Source: Planctomycetota bacterium (GTDB lineage: Bacteria > Planctomycetota > UBA1135 > JACQFD01). Taken from it: a stretch of 64,000 nucleotides of DNA. The DNA is taken from NCBI GenBank assembly GCA_016792805.1, contig JAEUHX010000018.1:186001-250000 (forward strand). Direction: 5' to 3'. The position numbers and the translations under genes were made by a program. Under the pieces are notes generated by a model that saw only the letters and a list, made by a program, of their open reading frames with translations, was not told where the DNA came from and searched no databases. This document shows, one piece after another, positions 44,851-54,328 of the stretch (position 1 is the first letter of the stretch; each line of letters opens with the position of its first letter).

Positions 44851-46497
44851 TCAATCGACCACAATTTCCGCGCGCTGCTCGAGGGGATCGCCCGCGACCT
44901 CGAGATCGAGGCGACCGGCCAGGTCGCCGAAGCCTGAGTACTCGATACGGACGGGGCCTGGCGGAATGAGAAGTGGTATTTCGCGGATCGCGGCAAGGGA
45001 GAGATCTGTGGACTCCTTGTCGCGCGTGAAGCGCAGCATTCCACTCGTGACGGCAGCGCCATCCGCGCGCCGAACTGTGAGGTGAAGCTGCTGAAGCGGC
45101 TCCGCGCACGAGATCGCCAGCTCCTGAGCATCTTGGTCAGCGAGCTGTACCGTGCGCGGACCGAGCCTCGCGAACAGAATCCCCGTCCGGAGGATCAGCC
45201 GATATGCCCCCACCGGGACGCGCGCGATCTGGCCCGATTGCAATAGAACGCCCTGCCCCTGGCGCGGGCGATCGGTGGCGCTGAGCTGAGCGGAAGCGCC
45301 TGGGATCGCACGACCGGCGCCGTCGCGAGCGAGAAGTGTAAGATCGGTGCAGCGCACTGAGGTGCCCGGCGCTGGGTCTACCTCCGTCAATACGTCCGGC
45401 GACTGCCACGGCCTCAGCGGAACGGCGATGCTCACAGTTCCTCCGTCAGCGCAGGTGGCCGAGACGTGCACTGTGTCGGTATCGCTCGCGCGCGATCGGT
45501 AGGTTACAAAAATCAGCGCGTCGGAGTAGCGACCACGGAGCTGGCGCTCGACCTCCTCGAGAGTCTTGTGAAAATCACCGCCAACGGTGAGTTCGCGCCG
45601 CTGCGCGAAGCTGTGAAGCACCGGTCTGCACCCGCGCAGGCGGACGGCAGCGGCGAGCACCTCGGCGAACATCAGCGTCACGGTCGCCTCTTCCTCGCGC
45701 GGCTTCTCATCGAGGAGCAGCGAACGCGGACCGTCGACCTGGATCGCACCTGCGGGCGCACTCACAATTGCATAGTGCCCCGGGGAAAGTTGATCAAAGC
45801 GAGCGCATCCATCGGCGCCTGTCACAGCCGCGTGCAGAGCGAGCTTCGGCTGCGCGCCCGGCAGCGCGGCCTTCGGCGGCACAAGGACCACGTCGCCCGC
45901 GCGAGAGAGCGCAAGTGTCATGTCCGCCATCGGCGCGCCGTCGAGCGAGACGCAGCGGACCGTGGCGCAAAGTGCGGGCGTGAGAACGAAGCTCACGCGA
46001 TTTATATGAGCATCCGAGAGGCGGCGCGAATCTGGGCGATAGCCAGCGGCGGAAGCGAGGAGGAAGAGGTCGTCCCTGGGCGCGGGCTTGCGCAGGGTCA
46101 CCTCGCCGGACGCGTTGGTTGTGGCATGGGACCGGCCGTCGTCAAGGGCGACCGAGCGCTCGGACGCTCCAGCGAAATAGACCTTTGCGCCTGAGATCGG
46201 CTGGCCGGACGTCGAGGTGACCATTGCTTGAAGCCAATTCTCCGACGCGTTCGCGTTCGGTGAGCTTGGGCTGGCGATGGGTGCGTCGATCCGGGCGGGC
46301 GCGGCCTGAGACGAAGGTGGCGGCGAGAGGGTTGGGGTTTCTATTGCATCTGGGATCTGCGCGAGCTGCGGCTCGGCGGTCCAGCGCGCGAGGATCCATA
46401 CGAATGCGGCGAGCAGCGCGGCCGCGGTGACCGCGAGAGCGATCGTAGCGCGCCGGCTCAACCGTTCCTCCGCGCGCGCGTGGGGCGCGCTGCGCAT
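44851..46497 (-). CDS. Single-pass membrane protein with carboxypeptidase-regulatory-like domains
   Basis: 548 residues. One N-terminal helix (about 17-37, IALAVTAAALLAAFVWILARW) is followed by a proline/alanine-rich linker and a series of Ig-like sandwiches of the CarboxypepD_reg kind: MVTSTSGQPISGAKVYFAG ... TNASGEVTLRKP; LLARDGAGRAIPGASAQLSA; LTVRRADGAAVTSGMLRFT. These share the 'G.pi.GA.v...t...G...l' strand pattern with the three large paralogues downstream, though it is shorter and on the other strand. It is probably an outer-surface or periplasmic structural/binding protein; no catalytic residues. It converges with the SLATT-like gene. Confidence 0.7.
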   Translation of the reverse strand: MRSAPHARAEERLSRRATIALAVTAAALLAAFVWILARWTAEPQLAQIPDAIETPTLSPPPSSQAAPARIDAPIASPSSPNANASENWLQAMVTSTSGQPISGAKVYFAGASERSVALDDGRSHATTNASGEVTLRKPAPRDDLFLLASAAGYRPDSRRLSDAHINRVSFVLTPALCATVRCVSLDGAPMADMTLALSRAGDVVLVPPKAALPGAQPKLALHAAVTGADGCARFDQLSPGHYAIVSAPAGAIQVDGPRSLLLDEKPREEEATVTLMFAEVLAAAVRLRGCRPVLHSFAQRRELTVGGDFHKTLEEVERQLRGRYSDALIFVTYRSRASDTDTVHVSATCADGGTVSIAVPLRPWQSPDVLTEVDPAPGTSVRCTDLTLLARDGAGRAIPGASAQLSATDRPRQGQGVLLQSGQIARVPVGAYRLILRTGILFARLGPRTVQLADQDAQELAISCAEPLQQLHLTVRRADGAAVTSGMLRFTRDKESTDLSLAAIREIPLLIPPGPVRIEYSGFGDLAGRLDLEVAGDPLEQRAEIVVD

Positions 46498-47440
46498 TCG
46501 GCAACTGGGAATTGTGCAGAGCTCAGGACGGGCGCCTTAGGTGGCCTGTGCCGAGTAGGTTCGCAGCTGTCTTCATACATGTCGAGATGCAGGGTCTTCA
46601 ATGATGGATGCTTCTCAGCCCGAGAATTCTGGGGCGCGAGCCCCACGAATCGATGCTACGGGGATCGTGAGTCGAGCGCGAGGCCTGCATTCTTCGCGTC
46701 TTCGCGGGGATGCGTCGTACGCAGTGGAAGCGCCGCGATCTGGCTGGGGCGCAGGGCGTTCTGTTCCCGAGATTCGCCAGTGCGGAATGACTGAGTCGCT
46801 CCGCTCTCGAGGGAGCTCGGAGTCGGGCCGCTCGCGCGACTACTACATTTCAAGGATGAGCTCGCGCCCATGCGAGGACCGTTCTGAGCTTTACGTCCCT
46901 GATCGAAGGTCCTGCTTGCTGTCGCGATCGCCGCCGGGATGGATCCGACCACGCGGAATGTCGAACCTTCTGAGCAGCGGTCGAATCTCAGGGAGACGTA
47001 CGCGCTTGTGCCGATCGCAGGACATAATTCAAAATGGTGAATGGATGTAAAGAACCGATCTCGAGCGAGCGACGAGGTTCGCCGGCCGAGAATAATTGGA
47101 TTATGTGATCGATCCAGGGAGGAGGAAGCAGCGAGATCATTGTTGCGATCCCGACGTTGTCGATCCCGACATCGACCTGCAGACCGTTGAGTCCGTGCCG
47201 ACCGACTCCTTCGATTTTCAGTAGACATCTCGAGTTCCGCCTCCGTCGCGGATCCTCTGGAATCGCTTTCACACGACAATCGACATAGAGAAGATGACCC
47301 GAGTCAAAGGCGCTCGGCCTGGAGATTGCTGCTTCCCAGCCATCCGAAGTTCGAGTTGGTTTCGCCCGCGCTCCGCAGCGCAAGCGCGATAGCGTGCGCG
47401 CCGCTTGAGTGATTCTCGGAACCAGCTCGGGGAGGCACCC
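46498..47440. other. Long intergenic region with a possible gene remnant
   Basis: About 940 bases. Apart from the possible remnant at 46988-47272 I see no gene. The region lies between divergently read surface-protein genes and is less GC-rich than its neighbours in places (around 46570-47100). Confidence 0.5.
46988..47272 (-). pseudogene. Possible gene remnant, unrecognised
   Basis: From GTG 47272 the frame reads VKAIPEDPRRRRNSRCLLKI, then EGVGRHGLNGLQVDVGIDNVGIATMISLLPPPWIDHIIQL, ending ILNYVLRSAQARTSP. Composition is balanced and unlike the arginine-rich shadows around it. The upstream part of the frame overlaps the antisense of the beta-helix gene, so if it was a gene its N-terminus is lost. 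No family recognised; it may be chance. Confidence 0.3.
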
Positions 47441-48634
47441 ATGCGTCCGAATGTTCACTTTTGCGTCCTTGGCTGGCTCCTCGTCGCTGCGCTCCCGAGC
47501 GTGGCTGTCGGCCAAACGGTCCGGAAAGTCCCCTCTGGCGGCAGTATTCAAGCGGCAGTCGCCGTGTCGAGGCCCGGGGATGTGATTCTCCTGACTGCAG
47601 GAGGCAGCTACGGCGGGTTCACACTCGACAGCAAAGCTGTGTCCGTCGTGTGCGACGGCTCGCCCGCAGATATCTTCAGCGCTGTGATTGTGAAGAATCT
47701 GCTTCCGAATCAGAACGTAATTCTTCGCGGACTCCGGGTGAATTGGTACGCAGTGAGCATTCCGCCGCTCCAGCTTTTGTCGAATGCCGGATCCGTTTGG
47801 GTGGAGGACTGCGCGGCCTACGGCGACGGCTACGATGTCTACCTCACGGCGGGCGCTGTGATCTCCGCGTGCGCGTCGGTGAATCTTCGCGGGTGCCGCT
47901 TCGAGGGCGCTCCCGGTTACTACACCGGCACGCCCTACTCGATCCAAGGCCAGCCGGGCCTTGTCGTGAGTTCCAGTACTGTGAACATTACTGACACGCT
48001 CTGCCTCGGCGGCGCCGGCGGACCGATCGGCCTTGGAGGCTGCGGAGTGAGCGGCGGTGGAGGCGGCGCGAGCGTGACCAACAGTTTGCTTTTCGCATCG
48101 GGCACGACTTTTCGCGGAGGAAATGGCGGCAAGAAATCCGGCTGCACAAATCAAGGGCACGGCGGCGATGGTTTCACGTCGTCGGGCTCGCAGGTCTTCA
48201 CAATCGGCTGCGTCTTCCTCGGTGGATCTGTGGACGGCGCGGGAATCAGCGGCGATCCCGTGCTCCAGCGCCCCGGCACGGCCCGCAGCTTCTCGGTGAG
48301 TTCTCCGGTGAGAGAGCAGCAGCCGGTGGCTCTCGACTTTGCCGGCATCCCCGGCGAGCAGACCGGATTATTGGCTTCCGGGGCCCCGATTGCACCGCTC
48401 TTCTTCGCCGATCTGCGCGGCGCACTCGTGGTCGATCTCGCGTTGGCCGACGCGCTCTTGACGGGCCCGATCGGGAGCGATGGCGTTCTCCACAGTTCGC
48501 TGACAGTGCCGACCCTCCCGTCGAGCGTTGAAGGTCTGACCTTCTACCTTCAGTCATTTTTCTTCGACCTTACTGTTCCACACGCTGCATTGGGCCCTGC
48601 ATCGTCGCTCGTGCTGCTCGACTCATCGCTCTGA
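47441..48634 (+). CDS. Secreted right-handed beta-helix protein
   Basis: 397 residues from ATG 47441, with GGGGAGG about 6 bases upstream and a signal peptide (FCVLGWLLVAALPSVAVGQ). The next part is typical of parallel beta-helix proteins: KVPSGGSIQAAVAVSRPGDVILLTAGGSYGGFTLDSKAVSVVCDG, then short strand repeats (NLRGCRFEG; NITDTLCLGGAGG; GGGGGASVTNSLLFASG). The C-terminal about 100 residues (LTGPIGSDGVLHSSLTVP ... VEGLTFYLQSFFFDL) resemble a C-terminal domain that I associate with secreted Planctomycetota proteins. It is likely an exported adhesin or polysaccharide-acting protein; no catalytic residues could be assigned. Confidence 0.78.
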   Translation: MRPNVHFCVLGWLLVAALPSVAVGQTVRKVPSGGSIQAAVAVSRPGDVILLTAGGSYGGFTLDSKAVSVVCDGSPADIFSAVIVKNLLPNQNVILRGLRVNWYAVSIPPLQLLSNAGSVWVEDCAAYGDGYDVYLTAGAVISACASVNLRGCRFEGAPGYYTGTPYSIQGQPGLVVSSSTVNITDTLCLGGAGGPIGLGGCGVSGGGGGASVTNSLLFASGTTFRGGNGGKKSGCTNQGHGGDGFTSSGSQVFTIGCVFLGGSVDGAGISGDPVLQRPGTARSFSVSSPVREQQPVALDFAGIPGEQTGLLASGAPIAPLFFADLRGALVVDLALADALLTGPIGSDGVLHSSLTVPTLPSSVEGLTFYLQSFFFDLTVPHAALGPASSLVLLDSSL

Positions 48635-49122
48635 TTGCGGTGTGCGTGTTGCGTTGCCGAGTACGTGTGCACCATAAGTTTGTCGCTCAATTGCAATCGA
48701 TTGTCTCCTGATTCGGACTCCTCGCCGGACCTCGGTAAGCGTCCTCATATTTGGGGTGGACCATTCCGTTTCCAAGCGTAGGGATGAAATGTCACAACTC
48801 GTCCTAGCCCGAGGATTCCCCGATGCAATGGAGAGCCCCGAGCGGGCGCAAGCCCGACGTCGGGCGGGATCGCTGCGTCACCGTGAGTCTCAGAAGCTCT
48901 AAAGACTCGCCAGGTGGCTCCGCCTGGAGTTCGCCTCAAGCCCATCCGCCGTCGAGTGTTCCGCATCGGTAGCTCCTCGAGCTGGCATCGTGGCGTCACT
49001 GGCTTCGGTTCCTTGGCGCTCGCCCAAGTCGCGCCGCCGGAAGGACAGAAAACGCGCTTGCGCGGCGAACGCACGCAAGTACGCTCACCTCGGTTTCCCT
49101 GTCGAGGAGCGCCGTTGCGCGC
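48635..49122. other. Intergenic region, no gene seen
   Basis: 488 bases before the surface-protein operon. A short hairpin (CCAGGTGG-CT-CCGCCTGG) lies at about 48910-48928. Open frames here are short shadows. It should contain the operon promoter, which I cannot pinpoint. Confidence 0.5.
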
Positions 49123-49776
49123 ATGGAAGCGTTACCCCCGAACGCAACCCCAGAGTCCCTGAAGCCCGTCCCTGGTGACGGGGTCGGGGAGTCACGGGCT
49201 GAGCGGGATCGACGCGTGGATGCGCTCGGCCGCGAGCTGCTGGACCAGCTCGCGCGGAACGCACCGCCTGCGCGCACTCGTCTTCTCGAACGAAGGCTCC
49301 AAGGCCTCGTGATCGAGATGGCCGCCGAATTCGCTGTCGAGCAAGCCACGCTCTTATCGCCGCCGGTGCTCTCCGGCTGGGCGTACATGGACGCGATGAT
49401 GACGTGCCAGGAATCGCCTGGGACGCGGTTCTCGCGCGCGTTCCGCGACGCGCTTCCGGAGGCCCGAGCTGACCTCGCATCGGTTGGAGAGTGGGTCGAT
49501 CGCGATCTCCTCGCGGCCCAGAAGTTCACGCCGGAGGAGCAGGCGGATTTCGCGGCGATTGTCGAGGCCGTGGACGCGCTCCCCGATCGCGAGCGGCGTT
49601 GGGCCTATCAGCACTTCGCGGAACAGGCGGAGCCTGCGCAGATCGCCGCGAAAGCGAAGGTCAGCGTCGACGAAGTGGAGCGAGTCCTGCTCGACCTCGA
49701 CCATCGCGCCCGCTTCCGCTCTCAATTCTGGCTCGCCGAGTTCACTCGCGCGAAGAAGCCCGGGAGGCGCCCATGA
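49123..49776 (+). CDS. Sigma-70 region-4-like regulatory protein
   Basis: 217 residues from ATG 49123. The C-terminal part reads IVEAVDALPDRERRWAYQHFAEQAEPAQIAAKAKVSVDEVERVLLDLDHRARF, which has the layout of sigma-70 region 4 (L..LP.reR......e...p..IA....s...V...L..a). The N-terminal helical part (DRRVDALGRELLDQLARNAPPARTRLLERRL) is where region 2 would lie, but the canonical DAEDL-type motif is absent, so it is a divergent ECF-like factor at best. It is coupled by ATGA to the next gene and heads the operon of the three large surface proteins, which it may control. Confidence 0.55.
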   Translation: MEALPPNATPESLKPVPGDGVGESRAERDRRVDALGRELLDQLARNAPPARTRLLERRLQGLVIEMAAEFAVEQATLLSPPVLSGWAYMDAMMTCQESPGTRFSRAFRDALPEARADLASVGEWVDRDLLAAQKFTPEEQADFAAIVEAVDALPDRERRWAYQHFAEQAEPAQIAAKAKVSVDEVERVLLDLDHRARFRSQFWLAEFTRAKKPGRRP

Positions 49777-50663
49777 AAGGCACACTTCAGCTTCCGCCTC
49801 AATCGCTGCATTGGCTCGCGCTCCAGGGAGATCTGGAATTGTGCGAGATGGTGCAGTTTGCGCAGCGGGCGCTGGAGAAGCGAAATCGGGCGCCGAAGGC
49901 TGTTGTGGAGAAGGCAGTAGGGAGAGGTGCGACAGCTCGAATTGCTGATGCTCTGTTTGAGCTCGGCAAAGCGCACGCTCTCGCCTTCCGTACAGATTGC
50001 TTGACCTACACTACACGCCCGGCACAAGAGCTGGCTCGTGCGGAGAGAACAGCCCAACTCGCTGGTGCATACCTACCCGAGAACCTCCGAGGCAGAGTCG
50101 CACAAATCGCTCAACATGCCTCGAAGCAGCGAGCACGCCTCACCATCGCGAGCAAAGCACTTGCGGTGAGCGCAGATCTGGAGGGCCCGTGCGGACGAGC
50201 GGCGCTGACGATAATCACACTTCTAGACCTGAGAGGGAAGAAAGAGCAAGCCATTCGGGAGTATCGCCGCTTCATAAGCAGTAACTCACAGTCGGCGATC
50301 AGCGGCTGGGCATACGTGAACTTGCAGGCCGCTTCGATCCGCCTTGGTCGATTCGATCTCACGCTCTCGACCTCGCCCTCGAGCAGTGAGGCCACGTGGC
50401 CCGAAGCATGCAAGGCCCTACTCGAGCTGAACCGATGTACTGTTGCGGCACTACTTGAGAACGAGAGCTCTCTAAGACGCGCCTTGCAGAATCTTGAGAT
50501 CGCTCTTCCTCGGGACCCCAAGCTTGCGAGAGCTTTCATACAACCAATTGACCAAACACGAGCGACGCTTCGCCTCCGCGGAAGCCGGACGACGATCGCG
50601 TGCGCCGACCTCCTCGACTCGTTTTTATCACAATTAGCTGGCAGCAACTCTCATGAAAGATAA
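49773..50663 (+). CDS. Helical-repeat (TPR-like) protein
   Basis: 296 residues from ATG 49773, overlapping the sigma-like gene by ATGA. The chain is all-helical (DLELCEMVQFAQRALEKRNRAPKAVVEKAV; ARIADALFELGKAHALAFRTD; IITLLDLRGKKEQAIREYRRF; LNRCTVAALLENESSLRRALQNLEIAL) with TPR-like spacing. No signal peptide or membrane helix, so it is cytoplasmic. Pairing with a sigma-like factor suggests a regulatory partner such as an anti-sigma factor or sensor (inference). In many sigma-TPR pairs of Planctomycetota-type genomes the division of labour is unknown. Confidence 0.6.
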   Translation: MKGTLQLPPQSLHWLALQGDLELCEMVQFAQRALEKRNRAPKAVVEKAVGRGATARIADALFELGKAHALAFRTDCLTYTTRPAQELARAERTAQLAGAYLPENLRGRVAQIAQHASKQRARLTIASKALAVSADLEGPCGRAALTIITLLDLRGKKEQAIREYRRFISSNSQSAISGWAYVNLQAASIRLGRFDLTLSTSPSSSEATWPEACKALLELNRCTVAALLENESSLRRALQNLEIALPRDPKLARAFIQPIDQTRATLRLRGSRTTIACADLLDSFLSQLAGSNSHER

Positions 50664-50940
50664 TAACCTCAAATCGCTAGAGCCAAGTTCAGCGTTGAGC
50701 CGAGGTGCTGGTGGACCGCCGCACATGATCGGAGTGGTTCGGCGCAAGAGGCTGATCTGCTTTCTATGGCTATGCGTTTTTCTACTTTTGGGCCTCGGAA
50801 GCTCTGCATCAGCAGCGCTGATGCTCTCCGGAGGTGGCGGCCACGGAGGAGTGATGACGGGAATTCCCAGCTTTGCGCCAGAGGGCCAACGGCCAGGGTC
50901 GAGCTCCGGCTTGGGAGGGCCTCCGCCCGGAGGCCCGTGA
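50653..50940 (+). CDS. Small single-pass membrane protein
   Basis: 95 residues, start overlapping the previous gene by 11 bases. A helix at about 31-53 (RLICFLWLCVFLLLGLGSSASA) is followed by a glycine/proline-rich tail (GGGGHGGVMTG, GLGGPPPGGP). No family recognised. The position between the regulator pair and the first large surface protein, 36 bases upstream, indicates the same operon. Confidence 0.55.
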   Translation: MKDNNLKSLEPSSALSRGAGGPPHMIGVVRRKRLICFLWLCVFLLLGLGSSASAALMLSGGGGHGGVMTGIPSFAPEGQRPGSSSGLGGPPPGGP

Positions 50941-50976
50941 CATCGGTCTGCGGGAGCTGAATAGTGCGATAGCGAG

Positions 50977-53900
50977 ATGGATCCACGTAAACGAGGGAGT
51001 TTGCTTCTAGCATTTACCAGCCTGTGCATGCTGCTCGGGCTGGGTTTAATTACAATAAATCATCTCGAACGAGTCAATACCGGCGATAGCCTCGGGCAGA
51101 TTTCTACTCCCGCAGATGCTGGCGATTTGCTATCGCCCGGCGAGATCGGACTCAAGTCGAGCGAATCCTCTTCGGAGCGTGCCGATAATCGCAAGTGCAG
51201 AGGTACGGTCGTGCGCGATTCTGGTGAGCCCGCCTCCGGTGCTCGCATTTATGTTGAGTTCGAGTTCGGGCTGAATTCACAGACTCCAGCAGATGAAGCG
51301 ACAGTGAATATTGAGCCAAGGCCCGTCGCGATCACAGACCCGTATGGCAATTTCGAACTCCCCTCGGATTTCACTAAGAAGCCACTGCTCGCAGTCCTGG
51401 CTGGCGAAGGAGTCGCGTTCACCAAGGATTGGGAGCCGTCCGTGCCCGTCAGGGTCATTCGCCACAAGGGAATCTCCCTTCGCTTGGTCGAACGGAAGCT
51501 CGGCGCGCCTCCAGTTGTAGGAGCATCTGTACTCTTTCGCCGACTGCCCCTCTATCAGCACGGCACGTGGCAACTCCTGCCTGAGTCTCGGGATGAGATC
51601 CGAGCTCTCACACGGATCGAGCGATACTCAGGCACGACGGATGCCCTGGGGAACATCCAGCTGCCAGGTACCCCCATTGGCGTTTTTGATGTAAGCATAG
51701 AGGTCTCCCCCACTAATAGACTTCTCGTTTCACCGCTCGTCTTCGCCTCAGAGGAGCCTGTTGTAGTACCGATCGGCGAACCCGGGCGCATTGCACTTAC
51801 GGTCCTTCGCCGAGACACACGCGCACCAATCTCATCGGCAACCGCCTGTGTCACGGACCTGGATCCGCCCTACCCGTCAATCACTTCGTGGACGAAGGCG
51901 GATGAGCTAGGAGTGATTCTCCTGGAGGGTCCATTTCGAGGATACACACGCACACATGCAATTGTTCGCGCAAAGGGATTTGCGACGGAATCCATCGCAG
52001 TTCAAGAAATCGCGACAGAATCGTCCGCCACCAGAAATGTAACCATGGAGCCCGGACGAGAGCTAAGTAGTGTCCTCGTCGATTCGGAAGGAAAGCCAGT
52101 TGCAGGCGCGCTTGTGATTGCAGAGGCGCCGGCAAGTCGCGTGATCGAGCGAAAGTGGTCTGACGAGTCGGGCAGATTTGAGATTCCTGGAGCTCCAAGC
52201 TCTCGCGAAATGTGGATTACTATCTCCAAGCCAGGGTTCGTCCCCTCGAAGACAACTGCCGAGATCGGAAAGCCACTGCCGAATCCCATCATTCTGCGTA
52301 GAGCGGGAAAGATTCTCCTACATATTGAGGGCCTTCCATCAAAGGAAGAGGCGCCGGACCGGTCGGTCGCGATCTGGACGCAACGCTTTGATTCGTCAGG
52401 ATATCATAGGGTGCCCCACCTCCATGACGTCTCGGACCGTTGCGAGAGCCCTATTGAACTTCCAGGAGACGGACCAGGGCGCTACCTCGTCCGCGTCCAG
52501 TGCTCGAAGCGGGCGCCAGTCAACCTTTACGCCAACGTTGAGAACGAAAACGCTACCCATGTTACAGCGGTGTTGGAGTCCGGCACCATACTTCGCGGAC
52601 GTGTTCTCGCTGGTCGCGATCGGTCGCCAATCGCGAATGCTACAGTGATGGTTCTGCTCCCCCGACCGCCGTCGGGCGTCACGACTCCACCGAGCGGGAT
52701 CTCAACCTCAACCGATGTCGACGGCCGCTTTGAGATTAGAAATGCAACAGCTGGCGAACTCGAGCTATTTATCCATGACGAGGAGCGCGCCGGTCGATAT
52801 GTGCAGCTAGTCGTGCCCCCTGCATTGGAGCACGATGCGGGTGTCATCGAGCTCTACCGATACTCGAGAGTCTCGGGCCAGATCGACTCAGAGTCTGAAC
52901 TCCCAGACGACGTTCATGTCAAGGTGCGGGACGCTGGGAACGCTGTGATCAATACCATTGGTGTCAAGAAGGACCGCACCTTCGCACTTCCTGGAGTCGT
53001 GAAAGGAAGCTACAGCTTCTCAATTGGAGTTCACTCCGATTCTACGTTCGAAGCCGGGCGTCGCTTAGTCAAGATAGGTGATGATGAAGACAAGAAAGTC
53101 GTGCTCAAGTATGGTCCTGCAAGCCTGCGGTGCCGGCTGACGCCAGCGCTCGACGATCATGCAGAGGGTTGGGAGATCCTTGTCCGCCGAATGGACAACT
53201 CAGAGATCGTTGGAGCCCGCGACGGGAATGGGGACCGCCCTCTCGAGATCCACGGACTGCCTGCGGGGGCCGCGCGGCTCATTTTGCGGTCCTGGGGGGC
53301 TCGATCTTCCATGCTCGCTCAGAAGGAAACAGACCTACGTCCCGGCTGGAATGATGTCACAATCACCCGATCAAAGTCCGAGCTTCGAATCTCGGCATTT
53401 GATCGCAGTGGCGATCCGATCGAAGGGGCAACAATAACAACCTATTATGGTTCCAAGGTCTCGGAATACCTTGCCACTACAACAAATGCGACGGGGAAAG
53501 TTATCTCACGTGACCTCACTCCTGGACGATACACCCTTGGAATCATCAAGAATGGCTTCGAGCGCGTACCACGAACCCCGGTAGAGATCCGCGAGGGTGC
53601 CACTGAGGAAGTGGAGCTTCGCGTAGCTCGGGAGTCTCCGCTGGCTGTACTCCTATCCACTCCGCGCAGAGAGGCTGTCAGCGGCGCTACGGTTCGCGTC
53701 GACTCACTTAGCGGGTTTGCAATGGAACCGTACTTTCAAGACTCCGATGGCCGCGGCGTTTCGCGCTTTCGATCCCTGGGCGCAGGGATGCACAAGATTC
53801 GCGTCTTACCGGGTCCCAACCATTTCCCGGTTGAGAAGTCTGTTGAGCTAGCAGCTGAAACTGCACTCGAAGTGCCCATCACCGTGCGCAGGCTCGGCGC

Positions 53901-54174
53901 CGTTCGCATTCGTGTGATCGACAAGTCAGGGGCGCCGGTCGCGGGCGCCGCCCCCATCGTCCAGGTCGACGGCGTCGATGGCGATAGCAACTCTTGGCTC
54001 GCCGATGGAATTTGTGAGAGCGCAACGGGCGCGGCCGAGACCGGCCCCGACGGCGTTCTCGAGATCCGCCGCCTTCCGGAAGGCAAGGCCACCATCGCCG
54101 TCGAAGGCGCCGCGCCCTGGCTCAGTGCGATCGAGCCGGACAAGACGACTGAAGTGCTGCTGCGACAGAATTGA
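50977..54174 (+). CDS. Large membrane-anchored beta-sandwich protein, paralogue 1
   Basis: 1065 residues. N-terminal helix at about 8-30 (LLLAFTSLCMLLGLGLITI), then about nine carboxypeptidase-regulatory/CNA-B-like domains: VLVDSEGKPVAGALVIAEA ... DESGRFEIPGAP, LRGRVLAGRDRSPIANATVMV ... DVDGRFEIRNATAG, LRISAFDRSGDPIEGATITTY, and RIRVIDKSGAPVAGAAPIVQV. No protease, ligase or sorting motif is visible. The protein probably extends from the inner membrane or cell surface as a rod. It is closest to paralogue 3 (shared RLPLYQHGTWxLLPE) and the last 100 codons are almost identical in DNA to both others. Base composition is lower in GC than the housekeeping genes. Confidence 0.78.
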   Translation: MDPRKRGSLLLAFTSLCMLLGLGLITINHLERVNTGDSLGQISTPADAGDLLSPGEIGLKSSESSSERADNRKCRGTVVRDSGEPASGARIYVEFEFGLNSQTPADEATVNIEPRPVAITDPYGNFELPSDFTKKPLLAVLAGEGVAFTKDWEPSVPVRVIRHKGISLRLVERKLGAPPVVGASVLFRRLPLYQHGTWQLLPESRDEIRALTRIERYSGTTDALGNIQLPGTPIGVFDVSIEVSPTNRLLVSPLVFASEEPVVVPIGEPGRIALTVLRRDTRAPISSATACVTDLDPPYPSITSWTKADELGVILLEGPFRGYTRTHAIVRAKGFATESIAVQEIATESSATRNVTMEPGRELSSVLVDSEGKPVAGALVIAEAPASRVIERKWSDESGRFEIPGAPSSREMWITISKPGFVPSKTTAEIGKPLPNPIILRRAGKILLHIEGLPSKEEAPDRSVAIWTQRFDSSGYHRVPHLHDVSDRCESPIELPGDGPGRYLVRVQCSKRAPVNLYANVENENATHVTAVLESGTILRGRVLAGRDRSPIANATVMVLLPRPPSGVTTPPSGISTSTDVDGRFEIRNATAGELELFIHDEERAGRYVQLVVPPALEHDAGVIELYRYSRVSGQIDSESELPDDVHVKVRDAGNAVINTIGVKKDRTFALPGVVKGSYSFSIGVHSDSTFEAGRRLVKIGDDEDKKVVLKYGPASLRCRLTPALDDHAEGWEILVRRMDNSEIVGARDGNGDRPLEIHGLPAGAARLILRSWGARSSMLAQKETDLRPGWNDVTITRSKSELRISAFDRSGDPIEGATITTYYGSKVSEYLATTTNATGKVISRDLTPGRYTLGIIKNGFERVPRTPVEIREGATEEVELRVARESPLAVLLSTPRREAVSGATVRVDSLSGFAMEPYFQDSDGRGVSRFRSLGAGMHKIRVLPGPNHFPVEKSVELAAETALEVPITVRRLGAVRIRVIDKSGAPVAGAAPIVQVDGVDGDSNSWLADGICESATGAAETGPDGVLEIRRLPEGKATIAVEGAAPWLSAIEPDKTTEVLLRQN
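53875..54174 (+). repeat. Homogenised 3' end, copy 1 of 3
   Basis: From CCCATCACCGTGCGCAGG to the stop, near-identical to 57235-57535 and 60658-60960. Upstream of this point similarity drops sharply to protein-level resemblance. Confidence 0.88.
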
Positions 54175-54328
54175 CGCACCTCTTTCGACTCTCTGCGCAG
54201 GAGAAATCGAAACGCCTTGGGAGATTTCGCTGACGAGGGCATCCTCCCCGACCTGGTCTCGGCACCGCCGCACATTGTCATTGTGAGCACCCCTTCCGAC
54301 TTCCAGGCGTGCCAAGCGATTGACTCCG

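Noticed and set aside
46988..48160. 390-residue minus-strand frame as a full gene
   Set aside because: Its upstream two thirds are antisense to the secreted beta-helix gene, which has a signal peptide and ribosome site; only the 3' part is kept as a possible remnant.
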